A DNA stretch of 64,000 nt. It comes from Echinarachnius parma. Lineage: Eukaryota; Echinodermata; Echinoidea; Clypeasteroida; Echinarachniidae. A program made the translations under genes and the position numbers. Shown here piece after piece: positions 56,494 through 64,000 of this stretch; the stretch's first letter is position 1; every line of letters begins with the position of its first letter. Where the stretch lies: positions 1 to 64,000 of the forward strand of contig JBAMJV010008241.1 in assembly GCA_037951105.1 (NCBI GenBank), given 5' to 3'. Below the pieces are notes generated by a model, which ran no database searches, was not told the DNA's origin, and saw only the letters and a list, made by a program, of their open reading frames with translations.

Positions 56494-57789
56494 TTATTTC
56501 TTCACTTTGGCATACAGGCCATCAAAGTCCGATTCGTTTTGCGTCTGAGGCGCCTCTTCCCCCACGCGTTGTACGACCGCGTAATCATCCTCCGCCTCCA
56601 TGGCCTCCTCGTGCGCCGACATCCTTCCGATCGCCGAGTACCCGCTTTCGGCCTCGACCGCCGCTTCGACATCACGTGAGTTGTTGTTATTGACCTGTTT
56701 CTGCTCATCCTGCAGTGCGCGCCCATTTTGCTGCAGCTGAGTACCCTTCTTGCTACTCTTCTTCTTCGAGTAGTCGACAGAGGCGTACAAGTTGTTGAAG
56801 TCCATATTTGATGTCGGACTCGGGCCGCTAGTTGATGTCGTCGCCGTCGTCGTCATCGTCGGACTGTTGGCATCAGGCATTGGCAGCGACATCTCCATCG
56901 GGTTTGACCCCATGGTCGGCGTAGGCAGAGCCGTGACTGTCGATCCGATGTCGCGGATGTTCTGGAGGTTAGTGTCAGGAGCGCCGAACTCGACGTCGCC
57001 GTAATCGGGCTTGAGTTCGACGCCGCTGGCGCCGCCCTTTGGTGGGACATTGTTGTTGGTGGCCGAACGGCCCGATTCCGAGTTGGTAGACGACATCCGG
57101 CTTCGCTGGAGGACTGCTACGTCGTAGTCCTGCTTGACCGTGCCTCGTGCCGAAGGCGGATTCCAGAGAAGACCTGTAAAATGCAGAGGGCAATTAAATG
57201 TGTTATACAACCAACCAACCGACATTTTTGCTGAGGGAAATTTCAAGAACAGAAATTGACAGAAAAGGAAAGTAGAAGGTAGGAGAGTTGTGTGTTTGTT
57301 TGTCCTGTTTTTTTTAATTTATAAATTAAAAATGATCAATGGTACAAGTCATAATGACAACGTCGTACAAGTTAAAGTAGAATGCATGTATGTGTACACA
57401 GAGTCATGTAAGTGGGTAGCATTTAGTTGGAAATGCTTCTGAATATACATGTACTACTAGGAGTCTATTCCTACCATTGGTGTCGGCGTAGTCGTTACCC
57501 GGAGTCGCGCTCCCGTTCGCTCTCATCGGCATCCCGATCTGGCTCATCTCCATATCCGTCGCCATCCCGCGTTGACGTGGCCGTTGCTTCGGCCCGATGT
57601 CCGCTGTGCGTACCGCTTCCTCGACGCCTCGCGTTGCTTGCGCTTTATTCGCCGGGAATCGGTCTCGTTCCTGGATAGAAAGAAAAAAAAAAATGGCTAA
57701 ACAAATAAAACGTAAATAAATATTAAATGCTGATAAGCATGTTGGTGGAAATGTTGGTAATGGTGTGGTGGTGGTAATGATGATAATGG

Positions 57790-57828
<39 letters not shown>

Positions 57829-57856
57829 CGATGATGACGATGACGATGACGATGAC

Positions 57857-57893
<37 letters not shown>

Positions 57894-60078
57894 GTAATTT
57901 TGATGATGATAAACGATTATGATGATGACGATAGTACTACATAAATGTTTCAACCATTTTAAATTTGTTTAAATGATAATTCCTAGCTGTAGAGAGATTT
58001 TTAAATCCGGTAAAAACATTGGCGGATCCGATTACAGATTATGGGTATAAGTAAACCAGCCGTTTCTGAACCGGTGTTGATCAAACAATGTTAATTTGAT
58101 TGTATCGTAAGTACCTTTTTAATACGACACTTCATAGTGTTTTTTCATAAACTAACGAACAAAATTATTTTACCTTCTCTTGAGTAACCATGCGACTGCG
58201 AAGACGAAGATGATGATGCCAACCAGGGCGACCACGATGGCTATGACAAGCGAGACAAACAGCTGTATGAAGCAGATAACAGAAAACAAAATATTCGTGA
58301 ACCAATTGTTAGAACAAATATAAATAAGTACATTAAATTTATAGGGACTTGTTACGGAACATTGTCCAAATCCTCAAAATCCAATTGGAATTCTAGGCGG
58401 TTCCATCATACCTTGTTGTATTCGTATTAACAATAAAATTATGGGACAGGTTTCGGTTTTTCAAATTTCCTTTTCGTTAAAAGATATTTACGATCAAAGT
58501 GTTCAGCTGTTAAATTATCCACTGGGCCGCGAAAACCGTGTACAAAGTGAGTGCAATGAGTTAGTAAATATCGCTTTGCATTTTTGCTCATTACTTGGCC
58601 ACATAACGTCCATTTAACTTGAAATTTTCACTCAACACCCAGTGGACATTATCAGATAACAACAATATACATTGTATCAACCACTCATCACTTTTTGAAC
58701 ATGTCAACAAAGTTACTAGATCCCTTTAAATGTAAGTATCATTATAAGTATTGTTTATAGAAAGAGTTTGACCGCAACTTAATGCCTTCTCTATCTGCTT
58801 CCTAGTTGGCAATCAATTTTGCCTAAAATCTTGAATACGATTGCCGGTAGCTGGTTAGTTCAAGTTCAAGTTCAAGATCAGTTAATTCTATTTTCGAACA
58901 AAAAATCGAATACATGACATTGAACAAAACAAATAGTTTACATGTGAAAAATTTTAACTAGCTAAGTACAATGGGAATTAGAATCATGATGAATCAATAT
59001 TTTGCATTTTAATTTGAACTATCCTTCGTTAATAATAACAAAACGAAACAGGACGGAAACGGGGTAACGTGATACATATAGCTGGATTTATATGCCTGTC
59101 AGAAGATTAATCCAGATGTTCTGTTTAATTGGGTAACGAGCCGAGTGAAAAGTCTGGTGACGAGTGTGGTGTCAAGTTGGATGACGAGTCTGGTGACGAG
59201 TCGGATGATGAGTCGGGTGACGAGTCAAGTGAGGAGACGGGTGAGGAGTTGGATGATAAGTTGGGTGACAAGTCGGGTGTCGAGTTGGGTGACGAGTTGG
59301 GTGTCGTGTTGGATATCGAGTTGGGTGACGAGTCGGGTATCGTGTCAGGTAACGAGTTGGGACAATTTGACCGACTAATCGGGTGTCGAGTTGAGCGACG
59401 AGCTGGTTGACGATTTGGGTGACGTGCCGTGTAACGAGTTGGGTGACGAGTTGTGTGATGAGACGGGTGACGAAATGAATGACGAGTTGAGTGTCGATTT
59501 GGGTGACGAGTTGGATGACGAGTCTGGTGATGAGTCGGATGAGGAGACGGGTGACGAGTCAAGTGAGGAGACGGTGACGAGTTGGATGACAAGTTGGGTG
59601 ACAAGTCGGGTGTCGAGTTGGGTGGGACGAGTCGGATGTCGAGTTGGGTGACTAGTCGGGTGTCGTATCAGGTGACGAGTTAGTGATAATTGACTGATAA
59701 TTGGTTCTCGAGTTGGGCGACGAGTTGTGTGACGAGCCGGGTGACGAGTCGAGTGACGAGTCGGTGACGAGTCAGTCGTCGAGTTTGGTGACGAGTCAGG
59801 TGACGAGTCGGCTGTCTGGTTGTGTGATGAGTCGATGCCGAGTTGAGGAAATTGCGAGATATCCCAAAATAAGTTACCAGATACATATGAATACTTACAT
59901 AATTCACACTTGAAATCGGATGGGTTCCATCCCGTCGATTGGACGCATGTTATGATGAGAAGATCGTAGTTTGGTGTGTAACCCGTGTCACAGGCGAACC
60001 GAAGAACGGTTCCTGCCGGGTATGTTTCGGCCGAGCCATTATGTCGCGTGCCCGATACATCGGCGGGCTTATCGCATT
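56494..60078 (-). CDS. Sushi(CCP)-domain transmembrane protein, 3' part
   Basis: Probable cell-surface receptor. Exons in gene order: 59899-60078 (CCP), 58174-58262 (membrane), 57475-57670 and 56494-57173 (tail). The CCP exon has four Cys, CDKPADVSG at the start, RFACDTGY, ITCVQSTGWNP and DFKCE, and is flanked by phase-1 introns as CCP exons usually are. The membrane exon is about 23 hydrophobic residues ending WLLKR. The last exon gives 226 tail residues with DYDVAV, DYGDV, NNLYASVDY, SGYSAIG, DDYAVV and GLYAKV, then stop. Two problems: the CCP exon leaves phase 1 but the membrane exon needs phase 0, so an exon is missing between them; and in 57475-57670 the basic start (RRIKRKQREASRKR) and the later MATDMEMSQIG part are in different frames, beside a GGG. 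5' exons are not in the window. I do not recognise an orthologue. Confidence 0.75.
57760..57925. repeat. (GAT)n microsatellite
   Basis: GATGAT/GACGAT run in the intron between the membrane and first tail exon. Confidence 0.95.
58339..58730 (+). mobile_element. 395-bp TIR repeat family, full copy
   Basis: TATAGGGACTTGTTACGGAA to GTTACTAGATCCCTTTAAA. Same order of words as 30044-30439, including GGGACAGGTTTCGGTTTTTC. Confidence 0.85.
59125..59850. repeat. GTGACGAGTtGG minisatellite, unit mostly 15 bp
   Basis: About 700 bp of GTGACGAGTCGGGTGACGAG-type repeats with 3-bp-multiple variation. On the minus strand one frame reads SSPDSSPNSSPDSS-like sequence for 159 codons; on the plus strand DESGDESDDESGDE-like. 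It sits exactly between the CCP and membrane exons of the minus-strand gene. Confidence 0.92.
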
Positions 60079-60790
60079 CTGTATTTGGAAGAGAAATAAC
60101 AACATATTTTATCTCAACATTATGTAACAGCTGTTTATTACTCAATGTTATCAGGTGTAAAAACATTCATACTGTACGTGGTAAAGAATCGGTTACTATA
60201 ATAAGTATAATGGTTGTATACAAACCGTTCTTCTTGAGGGCACTCTTGGTAGAACATATACGGGGAACATACTTACAAACTTGTTTATAATTTCTACATA
60301 CTGTAAAGCATGGGAATGAAACAGCATCGATATGAATATTAGAACATAAATTTTTAGAACGAATAATATTCAGTTCTTTTATATGTCTGGTGCAGAATGG
60401 AAAAGACAAAAATAAACTTCAATTGAACAAATTCGACGGTCTATCCCATCGACGTGAGGAAATAATTTAATATGTTGTTATTAGTGTACCTTTGGACACA
60501 TTACATGATGGTATGTGAAATTATCTTCGAATTTGACAACGGTCACGAAGGAACGGAGATAACAATCCGTGTAGTTACATATGATAGAGGTATTGGGTTT
60601 CAGGTACATTTAGATTCCACTAGAAGAAAACACACATACCTTTTCATATTAAATAATTCCCAAGTTGGGTGAAGTATAGTTTTAATACCATTCATAAAGG
60701 TCGATTTTCAACATTGTTAAAAAAACACAGTGTTGCCGTTGAGATAGAGTATAGATATAACTTGCTGTTTTATATGTGATACATGTAAAC

Positions 60791-60920
60791 ATGTCAGTGG
60801 AAAAATAAATCAGAGGAAAAACATGTCAGTGGTAAAAATGAAACTTTTTCCACTGACATTTTTTTCATCTGACATTTTCCCACCGAAGTTTCTTTCCTCT
60901 GACATATTTTCCCCGAAACC
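60791..60920. repeat. palindrome of GTCAGTGGAAAAA words
   Basis: ACATGTCAGTGGAAAAATAA and CATGTCAGTGGTAAAAATG on the left are mirrored by TTTTTCCACTGACATTTTTT and CCTCTGACATATTTTCC on the right. Confidence 0.78.
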
Positions 60921-61164
60921 GTAAACATATAATCTCATTTAACTCTCACTTTCTATCAGATCTACCTACATAATGATCCCCCTTGTATAGTCCTCCATAT
61001 TGTAATTCAGGAAAGACACTTGAAGGTTGTTACGAAATTAATAGAACGAGATTTCAAATTATTGAATTTTCTGTCCAGCACAAAGGCCTCACCGATCTAC
61101 TATTCATATCACGCATAAAAAAAGCAGTCGGGAATAGAATCGGGTGTCTATGAATAAAGTCATC

Positions 61165-61612
61165 TATTTCCCGGGGGGGGGGGGGGGGGGGGGGTACTCA
61201 GATTATAGTCGGACGGGGGTGTACGGCTGAGACCTCCGAACCCATACCCACATCTTAAGGGTCCTTTTGCTGTAAATAGGTACCCATGTCTAAGGATTTT
61301 TGTGAAAAATTGACCCCATGTCTAAGGATTTTTTTTCGCCCGGCGGCGCAATGTTCGCTGTGTATTTGCCGCAAATTTTGTGTTTTTTTTAGCGAGCGGA
61401 GCGAGCTTGAAATTTTTGCAATTTCACATCGGCAAATCCCAAAATCCCGATAAAAGAGGGGAAATTAATAAATGAAAAAAAAGGGACCCATGTCTAAGGA
61501 TTTTTTAATGAAAAGGGGGACCCATGTCTAAGGATCTTTCTTGAAAAAGTCCACCCTTCCCAGCGGCACATTCCCCGTATACCCAATATACGTGAGTACC
61601 CCCCCCCCCCCC
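61165..61612. mobile_element. poly-G ended repeat with CCCATGTCTAAGGATTTT units
   Basis: A run of about 24 G then TACTCAGATTATAG on the left, and CGTGAGTA then a run of C on the right, make mirrored ends. CCATGTCTAAGGATTTT occurs four times inside. Confidence 0.78.
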
Positions 61613-61816
61613 GATCTATTTATCTCTCACTTTTGCTACTGAGACAAATAATTGGTTCTCTTCTTAGTCCTGACCTAAAGTAAACTAATAGTCAGTCATG
61701 GTGTTCTTTGTAAAGACGGAAACGATGAGACAATACGAATAGAGAAAGTGACCGATGGTCTGTTAATCCGTTTTAGTCTGTGATTCGCAGCAAACATCAC
61801 AAACATCGCGTTTAGA

Positions 61817-62197
61817 ATTTACTTTACCTCTACCTATATGGCCTAATCCAACTGCACCGTTTCTGCTTCCGTTTCTATATCCGTTTTAACATCCCGAAGG
61901 TACTAGCGGGAAACGAATGATGCGGACTAAGTCTGGAATTTACTTTACCTCTACCTATATGGGCCTAATCCAACTGCACCGTTTCTGCTTCCGTTTCCTA
62001 TATCCGTTTACAATCCGAAGGTACTAGCGGGGGAAACGAAATGATGCGGACTAAGTCTGGAATGGACTGGTTCGGCTCCGTTTCGCGTGAAACGAAACGT
62101 CATGGAACTTCAACATTTGCTATATATACCGACCGTTTCGCCACATTTTGGTCGGATAGGAAACGGAAAGAGAAACGGGCGCAGTGGGACTAGACCA
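61817..62197. mobile_element. TA-flanked MITE whose left third is tandemly duplicated
   Basis: Left end TGGCCTAATCCAACTGC (61839) and right end GCAGTGGGACTAGACCA (to 62197) are inverted, with TA flanks. The block 61817-61939, element edge plus flank, recurs at 61940-62063 with almost only one-base length differences. Confidence 0.8.
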
Positions 62198-62839
62198 TAC
62201 ACTGCCTCAATCGGCCGTTACTATGTAGAATGTGATAACGGACAATTACAGCTCAGTGGTGGCATTTGTATGTTATATTAGATACATTATAATGTCATAA
62301 AAATTAAACAATTGTATGTGGTAAGAAGGTTTAATGATATATAAAATAATAAGTCGAAATCGGCCGTGTTTCGCGGCGGCTATACACTGTAACACTATTA
62401 TTTCTCAATATTGGATTCATCATTCTATAAACAGATAAAGAATTGCACGAAGTCGTATTCTTCTTCTTTATGAATGTTGATGATGATACCAGGAAGTAAG
62501 GCAGATTATTCCCCTTTTCTGGTTTGAGATTTACTTTTGACACTTTATTGACTATATTATTAATCATGATAATGATAATTTAGATATATCTGTAAGCATC
62601 CACATACTGCATACATGTAGTTTGGTGTAGGCATTGTGTACTAGTGCATTGTATAGCTTCTGTACGTTTTATTTTGCATGTTGATCACCATTCTACAACT
62701 TGCACGTATGAGTCTAGAACAGAATTGGCGCTTTGAAAACGCGTTTCAATATTATCGTTTTACTTAAAAAAAGAATAAGTATAACGCTTTCATAAATTGT
62801 CAGGGGGCATGGGGTTGCAGTCTGCCCATCAAGTAAGAG

Positions 62840-63120
62840 TAAAAAATGTCATATTCGAGCGAACTCATTATGATGTAGTATCCTGGTAAAAACATGGCCA
62901 CATACGGCCAACATCATGGTAAATGCGGGCAAACTCATGTGATAATTCGGGCAAAACGTGTTTTTTTTTCGGCCAAGCTCATATTATAAATTATTTAGGT
63001 CTACACAAATGTCATATTCGGGAAAAATCACAAAACCAATCTATCTTTAGGCAGCTACAGTAGCTAAAAGAAGATGCCTTTTCTCCTGCTTTCCAGTAAA
63101 ATACGGATGGATTATATTCG
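62840..63120 (-). repeat. GCCCGAA-type interspersed repeat, inverted relative
   Basis: GTCATATTCGAGCGAACTCA, GTGATAATTCGGGCAAAACG and ATGTCATATTCGGGAAAAATC are degenerate complements of the units at 5774-5993 and 8288-8434. Confidence 0.6.
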
Positions 63121-64000
63121 GGTAACAGACCCCTGCCACCCCCCCCCCCCCCTCCCCCTCCCCATCAGCAAGCAGTATCCATGTACGAAAAGGCGCCTAA
63201 ATCCACTTCAACTTTGGAGTAAAACAGGTTTCTTTGTCTAAAACTGTTTACACATGCCTATACAAATATGAAAATGAAACGTTCTATATTTTCAGCTCGG
63301 TTGTGTAATTTGTCCTAAAATTTGGATTCTAGATAGTCATGTAGCTTTTTATTAACTCATATCGCTAACTCAATTTTTATGGAAAGTGGATTTAGCGCAT
63401 TTTAGACTAAGTTCTTCATATTAATATGTACACCCGGTGTACATACGTCTTGAAAAGCGTCTACACTATACAACAATGTATTAAACGCACCCCGAGGTTG
63501 GGTATTCTGCGGGGGACTGCAAAAAATGCGCCTTTGACACATTTCACGGTCATGGACAGAAACGAGACAGTTCTAACCAATCTGTAAAAAATGTAAACAG
63601 ACAAATAAAGAACATTCTATACAATTTATTGCAATGCATTCAAATGCTTATATCCTATACCTACCCGGGCAAATGCTATCATCAATTTGTGTGTATTAGT
63701 AGTGGTAAGTATGGTTTTAGAAACTGTGTATTAGAAAATTGCATTGAGTGTGACGGGAAAATCGCTTTGTAAAAGCAATACAATTAATAAATACAATGTA
63801 AACAAGCAAACAATCATCAATAGTCATACAGTTGCTATTGAAAAACCTTTCGGGCCTTTGCACCTGAACGCAAGTTACTGGACCTTTTGTGTAACGATTA
63901 TTAATGGCTGGGAAAATATACTTATTTATTATTTGGGGACGCCACGAAAACAGAACCTGCACGGTAACAAAGGAATAATAGAAATATAAAGAAGCAAACA

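Larger units (their letters stand above)
60080..64000. other. upstream or intronic sequence of the CCP gene, repeats only
   Basis: No further CCP-like exon was recognised on the minus strand. Besides the listed repeats, 62220-62830 and 63180-64000 are AT-rich unique sequence. Confidence 0.6.

Noticed and set aside
59129-59410. Asp/Glu-rich frame on the plus strand
   Set aside because: A by-product of the 15-bp minisatellite; it has no neighbouring plus-strand exons.

Overview
This is an AT-rich, intron-rich animal nuclear sequence. Four protein-coding genes are split into short exons (22 to 680 nt) with GT-AG borders, separated by kilobase introns packed with microsatellites, short inverted-repeat DNA transposons (MITEs), a tRNA-derived SINE family and long poly-G/poly-C runs. 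The gene content and repeat style fit an invertebrate, most likely a marine deuterostome such as an echinoderm, hemichordate or amphioxus. That placement is an inference: nothing in the window fixes the species.

Layout. 1-6155 (+): 3' part of an ornithine decarboxylase gene, with all visible catalytic motifs but two apparent reading-frame slips beside homopolymers. 6200-14100: repeats only, including a 1.7-kb inverted-repeat element and a 600-bp perfect-style foldback. 14402-24789 (+): complete 9-exon squalene epoxidase gene (512 aa), whose fourth intron holds a 151-bp satellite. 24790-31600: repeats only. 32143-44237 (-): complete 14-exon ELP3 gene (548 aa). 44238-44566: short shared promoter. 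44567-48810 (+): complete 5-exon EEF1E1/AIMP3 gene (175 aa), head-to-head with ELP3. 48811-56490: repeats only. 56494-60078 (-): 3' part of a Sushi(CCP)-domain, single-pass membrane protein with a long cytoplasmic tail rich in YxxV-type motifs. 60080-64000: repeats and a suspicious tandem duplication.

The most striking structure is not a gene family. In SQLE, ELP3 and EEF1E1, at least twelve exons are accompanied by decayed partial copies of themselves plus a piece of flanking intron, always local and mostly in the same orientation. The last ELP3 exon alone has five such copies around it, and SQLE exon 1 has two upstream copies that keep their ATG and would be upstream ORFs if transcribed. 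The other notable structure is the SQLE intron satellite: each 151-bp unit carries a nuclear-receptor type motif (AGGTCA half-sites spaced as DR1 plus TCAAGGTCA), giving seven clustered sites inside a sterol-synthesis gene.

Functionally the genes are separate: polyamine synthesis (ODC), sterol synthesis (SQLE), tRNA wobble modification (ELP3), the multi-tRNA-synthetase complex (EEF1E1) and a probable cell-surface receptor. ELP3 and EEF1E1 share a promoter and both serve tRNA biology. I saw no rRNA gene, no CRISPR array, no reverse-transcriptase or transposase ORF, and no virus-derived element.
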